A program made the translations under genes and the position numbers. A model generated the notes under the pieces. It had not been told where the DNA came from and did not search any database. It saw nothing but the letters and a program-made list of their open reading frames with translations. 64,000 bases of DNA from Comamonadaceae bacterium. GTDB lineage: Bacteria > Pseudomonadota > Gammaproteobacteria > Burkholderiales > Burkholderiaceae_C. The stretch spans positions 1 to 64,000 of the forward strand of contig JAIXUG010000016.1 in the NCBI GenBank assembly GCA_027484105.1. The letters run 5' to 3'. Shown here one piece after another: positions 19,179-27,753 of the stretch (positions within the stretch are counted from its first letter, which is position 1; every line of letters starts with the position of its first letter).

Positions 19179-19208
19179 CCTACAAAAACCTACAAAAACA
19201 TCAAAAAT
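19179..19208 (-). promoter_or_regulatory. Probable OmpR-type operator upstream of tpsB-A: three 10-bp repeats
   Basis: On the plus strand CCTACAAAAA occurs twice back to back (19179, 19189), followed by CATCAAAAAT (19199), a 10-bp period with TTTTTGTAGG reading along the gene. It lies in the 127-bp gap between the regulator and tpsB. OmpR/PhoB-family regulators bind direct repeats about one helical turn apart, and the adjacent gene encodes such a regulator. The binding itself is inferred. Confidence 0.6.
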
Positions 19209-19219
19209 GATAGGTGTTT

Positions 19220-19234
19220 GCTGATGGGGTCAGC
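19220..19234 (-). terminator. Small hairpin just after the locus A regulator gene
   Basis: GCTGA-TGGGG-TCAGC is a perfect 5-bp stem with a 5-nt loop, starting 8 nt after the regulator stop. No strong T-run follows directly, so it may be a weak terminator or an RNA-processing signal. Confidence 0.3.
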
Positions 19235-19242
19235 GGCCAGGG

Positions 19243-19959
19243 CTAAACCACTTGCACGGCGATGCACAACTGGTAGCCGTGCCCCCGGATGGCTTCGATG
19301 CAGTTGCTGCCCGCTCCAGCCTCCACCAGTTTCTTGCGCAGGCGCACCATGCGCACCTCCAGGCTGGCTTTCGGATAAGTTTCCAGGTTCAAGCCCAAAG
19401 TTTCGGCAATTTGCCAGTAGGCGATGCGCTGACCTGGGGCGCGTGAAAAGGCGACCAAGATGGAGGTTTCAGAGGCGCTCAGGACAATTTCTGACTGGCC
19501 AGGCTTGCCAATGCGCATGTGCTGCTGATTCAGGGTAAACCCCTGCCGGTTGTGGATTTGCAGCAGGGTGTCAACCCGTTGTCGACGCCGACCCAGTGCA
19601 GCCACAGCGGCACAGAGTTCGGGCACTTCGATGGGTTTGCTGAGGTACATGTCAGCCCCCCGTGCGTAGCTTTCGAGCTTGTCGTTCAGCCCCGAGCGGG
19701 CCGTCACCACGATCAAACCCGCCAGCGGGTAGGCGGTGCGTACGCGTTCAGTCAGGCTCAGGCCATCTTCGCCGGGCAGGTTCAGGTCGATCAAAAAAAC
19801 GTCAACCTGTTGGCCCTGGGCCACATCTTCGAGCTCTTCGGCACAAGACAGGGCCGTGACTTGGTGGCCAGATTCTTCCAGCGCTTGCTGGAGCATGCCG
19901 CGCAAAATGTCGTGATCTTCAACAATCACCAGGCTCAGGCGGGGTGCAGGGGTATCCAC
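19243..19959 (-). CDS. OmpR-family response regulator of locus A
   Basis: Cytoplasmic two-component regulator, 238 residues. The receiver domain (about 8-122) shows the acidic pair E14/D15, the phospho-acceptor D58 in FLIDLNLPGEDG and the conserved K108 (YLSKP). The C-terminal winged helix (about 140-235) carries SLEVRMVRLRKKLVEAG, the recognition-helix region of OmpR-type regulators, then IEAIRGHGYQL. The start is a GTG at 19959, overlapping the kinase gene by 25 nt, so the two are translationally coupled. The downstream tpsB-sapC-tpsA genes are the likely regulon, given the phased repeats in between. Close relative of the locus B regulator (shared FLIDLNLPGEDG). Confidence 0.93.
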   Translation of the reverse strand: MDTPAPRLSLVIVEDHDILRGMLQQALEESGHQVTALSCAEELEDVAQGQQVDVFLIDLNLPGEDGLSLTERVRTAYPLAGLIVVTARSGLNDKLESYARGADMYLSKPIEVPELCAAVAALGRRRQRVDTLLQIHNRQGFTLNQQHMRIGKPGQSEIVLSASETSILVAFSRAPGQRIAYWQIAETLGLNLETYPKASLEVRMVRLRKKLVEAGAGSNCIEAIRGHGYQLCIAVQVV

Positions 19960-21860
19960 AGAACAAACTCCACATATTGAGGGCTGGGGGCGTAAACCAA
20001 AGTGCCCCCCAGGCTGTGCGCCAGTTCACGCGACAGGAAAAGCCCAAGGCCTGTGCCCGATTCGCGTTGTGCACCATTGGTGCGGTAATACTTGCTGAAC
20101 ACCTGCTCAGTGTCTGGCCAGCCTGCCATCCCTGGCGTGTTGCTCACGCGCAGTTCCAGGCCCGGCATCTCACCCTGGGTGCTGGGCGTCAGGGTGACGC
20201 CCACGGGGGTGAGCGGGTCGCTGTAATGTGCCGCATTGGTGAGCAAATTGGTCAGAATGATCTGCAGCAGTTGTGGGTCTGTGTTTGGCCGGGGCAAAGT
20301 GGGGTCGGCTGCGAGAGCGAAGCGCCCCTTAAGCTTGGGAATGGCCTGCTCTTGTTGTCGCAAGAAGCCCAGCACATCGACCGCTTGGCGGTTTTGATTA
20401 AGTCGAAGCTCTCCGCTTTGGTCAGACTGCACGCAGCGCTCGATGATGGCTTTCATGTCTTGCAATGCACGGCTGGCGTGGGCCAGGTTTTCTTCGCGGT
20501 TCGTCTTGTTGCCCAGCGCCAGCGTCACAATGGCCAGGGGTGTTTTGAGTTCGTGCATCAGCATGTGCAAAAACTGCGATTGCTCTTGACGCTGCCGCTG
20601 CTCAAGGGCCATGTCCGCTTGTGCACGGCCCAGCTTGAGGGTGATCAATTGGTTTTGTTCCGACAGCCTTTGTGCGTTGGCATTGATGGTTTTTGCTCGA
20701 AATTGCAGAAGAATGAAGATTACCAGCGCATCCGTGAGGGCGTGGCTCAGATGGGCTTTGAGCGCGAAGGCATTGGCTTCGATCAAGGTCAAGTGAACCG
20801 CTGGCGGCAGTGAGTTGACGACGGTGTAAAGCCCCAAATAGGCCAACAAGAGCCACCGTGGTATGGGCGGTTTTTCGGTGGTTTGAGGGGCAGTGAGCAG
20901 AGTGAGAAAAACGAGGACAAGACTGACCGTCACCGAGATGTTTGCCATGATGTTCATGACGATGTGCTGGTCAGCGAACTGCAACAAGGGCAAGAGGAGT
21001 ATGAAAACAAGGCAGGCTTGGCATGCCTTGACCGCCCAAGCGTGAGGGTGGTAGTCCCTGATCAGCATGAGCAAAAACCACAGGGTTGCCGGAATGGTCC
21101 AAATTCGGATGAATGGCTCGAGCGTTTCCAGCAGCCATGGGTTGACGAGTGAACCCAACAGCACGCGCAGGAAGCCCATGATGTCCAGTGCCCAAAATGT
21201 GGCAATCCATTGCTTGATGGCAAAAGCGCCCATGACCGTCTCTCGGCTCAGCAGCCACTGAACGGACGCCCATATGGCAAATGTGGCCGAAATGGAGATC
21301 AAAAATCCAAGCAACCATTCAGCCGACTGGCTGAGCTTGGTGGCTTCCTTGACGGGCAAGACATCCGTCAAAAGGATGCGGGAGCGCTGGCTTTCAAGGC
21401 GCAGGTAAACCTCGCGCTCATAGGGCAAGGCCGGGATCTGGAATGTGAAGTGCAGTGTGCCCAGGGCATCGTCTTTGTTGGGTTGGTAAAGACCCGCCTT
21501 TAACGGCAGTGGGCTGGCTGGGTCGTGCAGTGTCAAGTTCTGCTGAAAGGCAGGGCGAATGGAGACGATCCAGGGCTCGGTTTCGTCGGGCATGGCGGCA
21601 CGCAAGGTGTAGCGCACCCAAACGGGCGATGGGCCAAACCCCCAACTTTTGATGCTGTGGAATATTTGCCAGTCTTGAGTGGTTTTAACATCTTCGAGCG
21701 TGGCGCGACCGCTGGTGTCCATGTGCCAGGCCATGGATTGGACGATCGGAGGCGCTTTGCTGATGTCTGAGGATGACTGGCAGGCTGCCAGCCCAAATGC
21801 GAGCAGGAGCGTCAGGAGCAAACCAGGCCAGCGAAACCAGCGGGGAGCATTCACGAGCAT
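19935..21860 (-). CDS. Sensor histidine kinase of locus A (7TMR-DISM-like sensor, predicted lipobox)
   Basis: Membrane sensor kinase, 641 residues. ATG 21860 gives MLVNAPRWFRWPGLLLTLLL with lipobox LAAC (Cys27), so the N-terminus may be lipidated; an upstream TTG at 21881 is less likely. Residues about 40-165 form a periplasmic DISMED2-like beta domain (WVRYTLRAAM, IRPAFQQNLTLHDP), followed by about seven membrane helices (180-385), a coiled segment, HisKA with His436 in [12 protein letters not shown]-box NLLTNAAHYSD and G-box [13 protein letters not shown]. 7TMR-DISM sensors detect extracellular ligands, often carbohydrate, but the ligand here is unknown. It should phosphorylate the overlapping regulator. 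The upstream CCTAC repeats at 21935 suggest autoregulation. Confidence 0.92.
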   Translation of the reverse strand: MLVNAPRWFRWPGLLLTLLLAFGLAACQSSSDISKAPPIVQSMAWHMDTSGRATLEDVKTTQDWQIFHSIKSWGFGPSPVWVRYTLRAAMPDETEPWIVSIRPAFQQNLTLHDPASPLPLKAGLYQPNKDDALGTLHFTFQIPALPYEREVYLRLESQRSRILLTDVLPVKEATKLSQSAEWLLGFLISISATFAIWASVQWLLSRETVMGAFAIKQWIATFWALDIMGFLRVLLGSLVNPWLLETLEPFIRIWTIPATLWFLLMLIRDYHPHAWAVKACQACLVFILLLPLLQFADQHIVMNIMANISVTVSLVLVFLTLLTAPQTTEKPPIPRWLLLAYLGLYTVVNSLPPAVHLTLIEANAFALKAHLSHALTDALVIFILLQFRAKTINANAQRLSEQNQLITLKLGRAQADMALEQRQRQEQSQFLHMLMHELKTPLAIVTLALGNKTNREENLAHASRALQDMKAIIERCVQSDQSGELRLNQNRQAVDVLGFLRQQEQAIPKLKGRFALAADPTLPRPNTDPQLLQIILTNLLTNAAHYSDPLTPVGVTLTPSTQGEMPGLELRVSNTPGMAGWPDTEQVFSKYYRTNGAQRESGTGLGLFLSRELAHSLGGTLVYAPSPQYVEFVLWIPLHPA

Positions 21861-21934
21861 GGTCAAGGAACAGTGTGGCAAGTCGTTAGAAAAGCGTGGA
21901 CAGCTGAAATGTCCAATATCCCAGCGGCCGTAAG

Positions 21935-21954
21935 CCTACCATTCCCTACATGCA
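21935..21954 (-). promoter_or_regulatory. Probable operator upstream of the locus A kinase gene
   Basis: CCTACCATTC and CCTACATGCA are adjacent and 10 bp apart, in the same motif and orientation (GTAGG along the gene) as the repeats before tpsB-A. They lie about 75-95 bp upstream of the kinase ATG, which would allow autoregulation. Confidence 0.45.
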
Positions 21955-22015
21955 AGCCTCATGGTTGGAGCCAGTGCGCCATGCGCATTGGCCGCTACGT
22001 CCAGCCAACCAAGGC

Positions 22016-22492
22016 TCAGGATTGCTGTAACGCTTCAATCACTGGCGCAATGCCCGCCAGCAAAGCGAGCAAAAGGGGTACCGCCGAGATGGCTTCATTC
22101 AGGTAGGCGGCCTTTAAGGCATCGTCTTCGGGATAGTCGTGTGCAAACCGATTGCGAATGACACGCAGCGCTTGCCAATCGTCCAGCTTAGGCAAATAAC
22201 CTAATTTTTCGAGGCGGTGAAGCTTGTCGATCATGGGGCGGTCTTCGTAGGGCTCTTGCAGGTGTTCCAGCAAAGCCGGAAACAGCCTGGCCCCCAATGT
22301 GTCTTGCAACTTGGTGAACCTTAAAACGAACTGGTCCCAGTCCTGCACAGCTTCGTCGTTGAGCAGGGTTAGAGCGTTGGCCGTCAATGGCAGAGTGGGT
22401 GCGATGGCTGACATGGCATGGGCCATGTGGTGGGCATGGCGCTGGCATTGCTGCCAAGCGTCAAGGAGACGCACTTCGGCGGTGTGGGTCAC
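22016..22492 (-). CDS. HEPN-domain toxin (HepT-like) of a HEPN/MNT pair
   Basis: A small alpha-helical HEPN protein of 158 residues. The catalytic RX4HXY motif is present as RNRFAHDY (about residue 111), as expected of an RNase-type HepT toxin. The GTG start overlaps the stop of the upstream nucleotidyltransferase by 4 nt (GTGA), the tight arrangement usual for these toxin-antitoxin pairs. In characterised pairs the MNT partner AMPylates the Tyr of this motif to silence the toxin. Whether this pair is active is unknown. It sits directly downstream of the pair's MNT gene and 155 bp from the adhesin kinase gene. Confidence 0.85.
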   Translation of the reverse strand: MTHTAEVRLLDAWQQCQRHAHHMAHAMSAIAPTLPLTANALTLLNDEAVQDWDQFVLRFTKLQDTLGARLFPALLEHLQEPYEDRPMIDKLHRLEKLGYLPKLDDWQALRVIRNRFAHDYPEDDALKAAYLNEAISAVPLLLALLAGIAPVIEALQQS

Positions 22493-22794
22493 AGCAAAAT
22501 GCCTTCCTGAAGCGCTACTTGGAAAATCGGTGGATGCGAGCGACGCCCTGGATAGTCGATCAGCACATCCACTTTTTGCTCACCTAAACAGGTATAGATT
22601 TGGCTCAAGAAACGGGTGTGCGCTTTGGCGATGTCTGCTGGATCGGTCAGAGGCGATTCGATCAGAAGGTCAATATCGCCGCCTTTGCGATCTTCGTCGG
22701 CACGCGAACCGAACAAGCGCAGACGGGTGCCGTCGCCAAAACACACCAGGGCTGCGTGTTTCAAGGTTTCTTTTTCACGTTCAGACAGTCGCAT
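22489..22794 (-). CDS. Minimal nucleotidyltransferase antitoxin (MntA-like)
   Basis: A 101-residue nucleotidyltransferase of the minimal (MNT) type. The signature GSRADEDRKGGDIDLL places the metal-binding DxD after GS, and a third acidic residue is likely in KVDVLID. It uses NTP to transfer AMP, and in known HEPN/MNT pairs the target is the partner HEPN toxin. ATG 22794 with AAAGG upstream. First gene of the two-gene operon, overlapping the HEPN gene by 4 nt. Confidence 0.87.
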   Translation of the reverse strand: MRLSEREKETLKHAALVCFGDGTRLRLFGSRADEDRKGGDIDLLIESPLTDPADIAKAHTRFLSQIYTCLGEQKVDVLIDYPGRRSHPPIFQVALQEGILL

Positions 22795-22840
22795 GGCTCA
22801 GCCTTTGAAAATCATGGGGAAATCCTAGCATCAATCCCCG

Positions 22841-23830
22841 CTAAAAGCGCTTTAAAGCCGTCAGCGCCTGCATGGCGCTCTGTTTGACCTGCCGCGCCGC
22901 TTCGCCCGCCTGGGCATCAACCACCCGCCGCCCCGGCATGCTGCGCAGCCAGGTGATTTGGCGTTTGGCCAGCTGGCGTGTGGCGAAGATGCCGCGCTCG
23001 CAGATTTCGGCTGCGCTCCAGCCGGCATCCAGACCTTCCCAGGCTTGGCGGTAGCCCACACAGCGCATCGAGGGCAAGTCAGCGTGCAGGTCGCCGCGTG
23101 CCTTGAGTTGCCGCACCTCGTCCATGAAGCCTGCCGCCATCATCTGCTCAAAGCGCAATGCAATGCGCTGGTGCAACCAGGCGCGGTCGGTGGGCTCAAG
23201 GCTGATGACGGGGATATGCCAGTCGGGGGCGTTGGCCTTAGCGCTTTGGTGAAAAGACGTGAGGGTTTGGCCGGTGGTGGTCCAGACTTCGAGGGCGCGG
23301 CCAATGCGCTGGCTGTCGCCGGGCGCCAGGCGTGCTGCCGTTTGCGGGTCCACCAGGGCCAGCTGCGCGTGCAAAGCGGGCCAGCCCCGTTGCTCGGCTT
23401 CTTGCTGAATCTGGTTGCGGATGTCGGGGTTGGCGGCGGGGATGTCGTTCAAACCTTCCAGCAAGGCCTTGAGGTAGAGCATGGTGCCGCCCACCAGCAG
23501 CGGTGTTTTGCCGCGTGCGCGGATGTCGCGGATCAGGCTGCTGGCGTCTTTGGCGAATTCGGCGGCGCTGTAGCTTTGCAGCGGGTCCAGCGTGTCGATC
23601 AGGTGGTGGGGCACGGCGGCCAGTTCTTGGCGGCTGGGTTTGGCGGTGCCGATGTCCATGCCCCGGTAGACCAGGGCCGAGTCGACGCTGATGATTTCTG
23701 CGCCGCCTTGCGCTTGCAGGCTTTCGGCCAGGGCCAAGGCGGCTGCGGTTTTGCCACTGGCGGTGGGGCCGACGATGGCGATGGCGTCCACCGGACGCTG
23801 CGGGGCGTCGCTCTCGTTTGGGCCGTTCAT
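22841..23830 (-). CDS. miaA: tRNA dimethylallyltransferase
   Basis: Adds a dimethylallyl group to adenosine 37 of tRNAs that read UNN codons, the first step towards ms2i6A. 329 residues. The P-loop [19 protein letters not shown] lies near residue 20, followed by [19 protein letters not shown] (the substrate-binding DSxQVYRxxxIGTAKP motif, here with L for Q) and [17 protein letters not shown]. The length is normal. ATG 23830 overlaps the upstream transporter stop by 4 nt (ATGA), making it the last gene of a mutL-transporter-miaA operon. The usual Gln in DSxQ is Leu here, which may be worth checking against relatives. Confidence 0.96.
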   Translation of the reverse strand: MNGPNESDAPQRPVDAIAIVGPTASGKTAAALALAESLQAQGGAEIISVDSALVYRGMDIGTAKPSRQELAAVPHHLIDTLDPLQSYSAAEFAKDASSLIRDIRARGKTPLLVGGTMLYLKALLEGLNDIPAANPDIRNQIQQEAEQRGWPALHAQLALVDPQTAARLAPGDSQRIGRALEVWTTTGQTLTSFHQSAKANAPDWHIPVISLEPTDRAWLHQRIALRFEQMMAAGFMDEVRQLKARGDLHADLPSMRCVGYRQAWEGLDAGWSAAEICERGIFATRQLAKRQITWLRSMPGRRVVDAQAGEAARQVKQSAMQALTALKRF

Positions 23831-25062
23831 GCCGCAGCCTTGTCGGGTGTGGCTGGCACTTCGGGGCGGCCGTGGCGTTGCACCAGAGTCCAGGCGACGA
23901 TGCTGATGAACACGCTCCACAGCAGCAGGCCATGGGCCAGCGCAAAGACCGGCTCGTCCATGTGTATGCCCAGCCAGCCCCCCATGAAGAACGCGCCGAG
24001 CATCATCAAAAAGCCATTCAACGCCGAGGCCGTCCCCGCACGTTGCGGAAACGGCCCGACCGCGCCGCTTTGCCCACAAGACTGGTGCACGCCGTGGCCC
24101 AGCATGAACAGGTAAATCGGCCCCAGCACGCTGGACGCGCCGTACCAGGCCTGGCCTTGGCCCGCGTAGGCCAGCCCCGCCATGCTGACCCCGCCCGCCA
24201 GGGTGAGGCAGGCGGCCACGCCCACGGTGCGTTGCACGCTGGTGCGCCGCAGCATCCAGCGGCACCAGAAGGTGCCCACGATGTAGGACAGCGACATGCT
24301 GAGCATGAAAAACCCATAAGCCGTGGTGCTGTAGTCCATGCTGCGGGTGAACACAAAGGCCGAGCAGGCCAAAAAGGTGAACAAGCCCAGGTAGGAACCC
24401 GAAGACAAGGCGCACCAGGCGCGGAAGGTGGGGTGGCGCAAGATGTCGCGGTTGGCCAGCCACAGCTGGCGCAGCTGCAGGGCGTCGGGGTTGGGCTTGG
24501 CCAGGGTTTCTTCAAAGCGCCACAGCAGCAGGCCGAAGGTGAGGGCGCCAAACGTGGCCAGGCTGAGCAGGGCCACGCGCCAGCCCAGCCAGTCGGTCAG
24601 CAAGCCACCCATGGGCGCGCAGGTGCAGGCGATGATGCCAAGGCCCGTGAGGGCTTGGGACATGACGTTGGCCCCATGGGCCGGGGCATACAGGTCACGC
24701 ACCACGGCGCGCGCGGCCATGACGGCTGCGCCCATGGCGATGCCTTGCAAGGTGCGGCCTGCGATCAGCCAGGCCATGCTGGGGGCCAGTGCGCAGGCGA
24801 CCGAGGCCAGCACGTAAGCGCCCATGCCCCAGAGCAAAATGGGCCGGCGGCCAAAGCGGTCAGACAGCGGCCCCCACACCAGTTGCGACAGGCCAAAGGC
24901 CAGCAGCAAGGCTGTGAGCGTGAGCTGAGCCTGGCCCATGCCCGCGGCAAAGCCTTCGGTGATGGCGGGCAGCGCGGGCAGATACAGGTCGGTGGTGACG
25001 GGTTGCAGGCCGAGCAACAGGGCGAGCAGCAGCACGATGAGTTTTTGGGGCATGGCCGTCAT
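23827..25062 (-). CDS. MFS efflux transporter, Bcr/CflA type
   Basis: Inner-membrane drug/proton antiporter of about 411 residues with twelve predicted helices. [11 protein letters not shown] near the N-terminus and [14 protein letters not shown] (MFS motif A, loop 2-3) identify the Bcr/CflA/DHA1 family; [12 protein letters not shown] matches motif B. The substrate cannot be read from sequence. ATG 25062 overlaps the mutL stop (TGATG); MPQKL at 25053 is an alternative start. Overlap at both ends places it in an operon between mutL and miaA. Confidence 0.92.
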   Translation of the reverse strand: MTAMPQKLIVLLLALLLGLQPVTTDLYLPALPAITEGFAAGMGQAQLTLTALLLAFGLSQLVWGPLSDRFGRRPILLWGMGAYVLASVACALAPSMAWLIAGRTLQGIAMGAAVMAARAVVRDLYAPAHGANVMSQALTGLGIIACTCAPMGGLLTDWLGWRVALLSLATFGALTFGLLLWRFEETLAKPNPDALQLRQLWLANRDILRHPTFRAWCALSSGSYLGLFTFLACSAFVFTRSMDYSTTAYGFFMLSMSLSYIVGTFWCRWMLRRTSVQRTVGVAACLTLAGGVSMAGLAYAGQGQAWYGASSVLGPIYLFMLGHGVHQSCGQSGAVGPFPQRAGTASALNGFLMMLGAFFMGGWLGIHMDEPVFALAHGLLLWSVFISIVAWTLVQRHGRPEVPATPDKAAA

Positions 25063-27047
25063 CAGCGTCCGCGCAAAAACAGCGCATCCAGATCGCGCAT
25101 GCCCATTTGTCGCCAGGTGGGGCGACCGTGGTTGCATTGGTCAGAACGCTCGGTCTCTTCCATCTGGCGCAGCAGGGCGTTCATTTCGTCCAGCGTCAGG
25201 CGGCGGTTGGCGCGCACTGCCCCGTGGCAGGCCATGGTGGCCAAAATTTCATTTTGGGCGCGTTGCACCACGGTGCTGGCGTCGTGCTGGGCAAGTTCGG
25301 CCAGCACGCTGCGGGCTAACTCGACCGCATCGCCTTGGGCCAGGCTGGTGGGCACGGCGCGCACGGCCAGGGTTTTGGCCGACAGGGGCGAGATTTCCAG
25401 GCCCAGTTGTTCCAGCGCCTCGGCGCAGGCTTCGGCGGTGGCCACTTCACTCGGGTTGGCGGCAAAGGTGGCGGGGATCAAAAGCGGTTGGCTGGCGATG
25501 CGCGGGCCGTCGCTGCTTGTGGCGTTGAGCTGGTTTTTCAGGCGCTCGTAAACAATGCGCTCGTGCGCGGCGTGCATGTCCACCACCACCAGGCCCTGCT
25601 TGTTTTCAGCCAGGATGTAAACGCCATGCAATTGCGCAATCGCACGGCCCAAAGGCCAGTCGCCTTCGGGCAGAGGTGGTGGCGTGTCCACACCCTTGGA
25701 GGAGCCGGCTACTTTAAATGAATCGTCTTTGGCTGCGAATGGTGCTGGCCAAGCGGCGGGGCGGGCTTCTTGAGCGCTCAGATCTTCGCTGCGCTCAGGC
25801 GGGTTCCACAGCGCCTTCAGGTCGGCCATGGCGCGGTCACCATCCACGCGGGGGCGCACAAAGTCGGCTGGTTTGAAGCTGGGGGCCGAAAAGCTGGAGG
25901 CACCAGGGCGCTCAAACGCCATGCCGCCTTGCTGCCAGTTGGCCGATTCGGGCAGGGCTTTGGGCGCGGGGGCTTTCAGGTCGAAAGCGCTGTCGGCGGC
26001 GCTTGGCGCATCGGTGAGCAGGTGGGCACGCGGCGCAGCCAGCGCGTTCTCGATGGCATGGCGCACCGCCTGGTGCACCGCGCGGCTGTCCCTGAACCGC
26101 ACCTCGATCTTGGTGGGGTGCACATTCACATCGACCAGCGTGGGGTCGATCTGCATGAACAGGGCGTAAGCAGGTTGTTTGTGGCCATGCAGCACATCTT
26201 CATAGGCGCTGCGCGCGCCGTGCATGACCACCTTGTCACGCACAAAGCGGCCGTTCACATAGGCAAATTGGTGGTCGGGGCGTGAGCGGGCGGCGTCGGG
26301 CAGACCGGCACGACCGATCACCTTGAGCGGTCCAGCGTGGTATGCCACCGCGATGGACTGCGCCACGAAGTCTTCGCCCAGCACATCGGCCAGGCGCTGC
26401 TCCAGGCCTGCTGCACCGGGGTGCACGCGCCACTGCTCCACCAGCTTGCCTTCGTGCCAAATGGCAAAGCCCACATCGGGGCGGGCCAGGGCGTGGCGGC
26501 GCACGGCCTCGATGCAATGCGCCAGCTCGGTGCTGTCACTTTTCAAAAATTTGCGGCGGGCGGGGGTCGAGAAGAACAGCTCCTTGACCTCCACCGTGGT
26601 GCCCACGGCACGGGCGGCAGGTCGGATCTCGCCGGTGCGACCGTCCAGGGCAAAGGCGGTGGGCTGGCCGTCCATGCGCGAGAGCAGGGTCAACTCGGAC
26701 ACCGAGTTGATGGCCGCCAGCGCCTCGCCCCGAAAGCCCATGGTCATGACCGATTCGAGGTCATCGAGGTTGCCGATCTTGCTGGTGGCGTGGCGCTTCA
26801 AGGCCGTGGCCAGTTCGTCCGGGGCGATGCCGCCGCCATCGTCTTCCACCGAAATCAACCGGGTGCCGCCGCCCATCAGGCGCAGGGTGATGCTGCGCGC
26901 GCCTGCGTCCATGGCGTTGTCCACCAACTCGCGCACCACCGAAGCAGGCCGCTCGACCACCTCGCCTGCGGCGATCTGGCTGATCAGTTCATCGGGGAGT
27001 TCGCGGATGGGGCGGCGCGCGGGGGCCGGGGTCTGTTGGGAATTCAC
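25062..27047 (-). CDS. mutL: DNA mismatch repair protein MutL
   Basis: 661-residue GHKL ATPase that couples MutS mismatch recognition to strand removal. The N-terminus holds the ATP-binding motifs (QIAAGEVVERPASVVRELVDN, DDGGGI, TMGFRGEALAAI). The C-terminal domain shows DMHAAHERIVYE, which fits the MutL endonuclease motif DQHA(X)2E(X)4E, together with a CNHGRPT tail, so this MutL is probably a nicking endonuclease, as in bacteria without MutH. The start is GTG 27047 with no clear Shine-Dalgarno. TAAAAT sits exactly 6 nt upstream, suggesting a leaderless mRNA. Divergent from dedA, with 52 bp between. Confidence 0.97.
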   Translation of the reverse strand: MNSQQTPAPARRPIRELPDELISQIAAGEVVERPASVVRELVDNAMDAGARSITLRLMGGGTRLISVEDDGGGIAPDELATALKRHATSKIGNLDDLESVMTMGFRGEALAAINSVSELTLLSRMDGQPTAFALDGRTGEIRPAARAVGTTVEVKELFFSTPARRKFLKSDSTELAHCIEAVRRHALARPDVGFAIWHEGKLVEQWRVHPGAAGLEQRLADVLGEDFVAQSIAVAYHAGPLKVIGRAGLPDAARSRPDHQFAYVNGRFVRDKVVMHGARSAYEDVLHGHKQPAYALFMQIDPTLVDVNVHPTKIEVRFRDSRAVHQAVRHAIENALAAPRAHLLTDAPSAADSAFDLKAPAPKALPESANWQQGGMAFERPGASSFSAPSFKPADFVRPRVDGDRAMADLKALWNPPERSEDLSAQEARPAAWPAPFAAKDDSFKVAGSSKGVDTPPPLPEGDWPLGRAIAQLHGVYILAENKQGLVVVDMHAAHERIVYERLKNQLNATSSDGPRIASQPLLIPATFAANPSEVATAEACAEALEQLGLEISPLSAKTLAVRAVPTSLAQGDAVELARSVLAELAQHDASTVVQRAQNEILATMACHGAVRANRRLTLDEMNALLRQMEETERSDQCNHGRPTWRQMGMRDLDALFLRGR

Positions 27048-27053
27048 GAGGAG

Positions 27054-27093
27054 ATTTTAGGGGGTCTGGTCAGGGGAGGAGTGCGGGGATAAT
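27054..27093. promoter_or_regulatory. Back-to-back leaderless-type promoters for mutL and dedA
   Basis: TAAAAT (minus, 27059-27054) lies 6 nt before the mutL GTG, and GATAAT (plus, 27088-27093) lies 6 nt before the dedA ATG. Neither start has a clear ribosome binding site. A -10 box at this distance would place transcription initiation at the start codon. The -35 elements are weak by eye. Confidence 0.45.
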
Positions 27094-27099
27094 CGGCGC

Positions 27100-27738
27100 A
27101 TGGACATCTTGCTGCAACTCGTCGATTTCATCCTGCATGTGGACCGCTATCTGGAGGCTTTTGTCGCGCAGCACGGGGCCTGGGTCTATGCCTTGTTGTT
27201 CCTCATCATCTTTGTCGAGACCGGCGTGGTGGTCATGCCCTTTTTGCCCGGTGACTCCCTGCTCTTCATTGTGGGGGCCATGTGCGGCGCTGGCTTGATG
27301 AGTTTGCCCTTGATCATGGCTTTGCTGCTGGCCGCAGCCATTTTGGGTGACCAGATGAACTACACGATTGGGCGCTACTTTGGGCCCCGGGTGTTTCAGT
27401 GGGAAGACTCGCGGTTTTTCAGCCGCCGGGGTTTTGACCAGGCCCACGCTTTTTATGAGAAATACGGCGGCATCACCATCATCCTGGCGCGCTTCATGCC
27501 CTTTGTGCGCACCTTTGTGCCCTTTGTCGCGGGCGTGGCCGAGATGACGCGCAGCAAATTCACCTACTTCAATGTGGTGGGTGCGGTGATCTGGGTGGTG
27601 GGCCTGCTGTCGGTGGGTTACCTGTTTGGCAATCTGCCCATCGTGCAAGAGCACCTGAGCAAGATCATTTGGGCGCTGATCATTGTGCCGGGCTTGATCG
27701 CCGTGTTTGGGGCCTGGAAGGCGCGTCAGGCGTCTTGA
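27100..27738 (+). CDS. DedA-family membrane protein
   Basis: 212-residue inner-membrane protein of the DedA/VTT family, proposed to flip undecaprenyl phosphate or phospholipids and needed for envelope homeostasis. Visible family features are FVETGVVVMPFLPGDSLLF, GDQMNYTIGRYFG and RFMPFVRTFVPFVAGVAEM, the conserved re-entrant loop with Arg. About five hydrophobic segments. ATG 27100 is preceded by GATAATCGGCGC and no Shine-Dalgarno, so the mRNA may be leaderless. Convergent with amiC, only 15 bp apart. Confidence 0.93.
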   Translation: MDILLQLVDFILHVDRYLEAFVAQHGAWVYALLFLIIFVETGVVVMPFLPGDSLLFIVGAMCGAGLMSLPLIMALLLAAAILGDQMNYTIGRYFGPRVFQWEDSRFFSRRGFDQAHAFYEKYGGITIILARFMPFVRTFVPFVAGVAEMTRSKFTYFNVVGAVIWVVGLLSVGYLFGNLPIVQEHLSKIIWALIIVPGLIAVFGAWKARQAS

Positions 27739-27753
27739 TCTGCCCGTCTGGGG

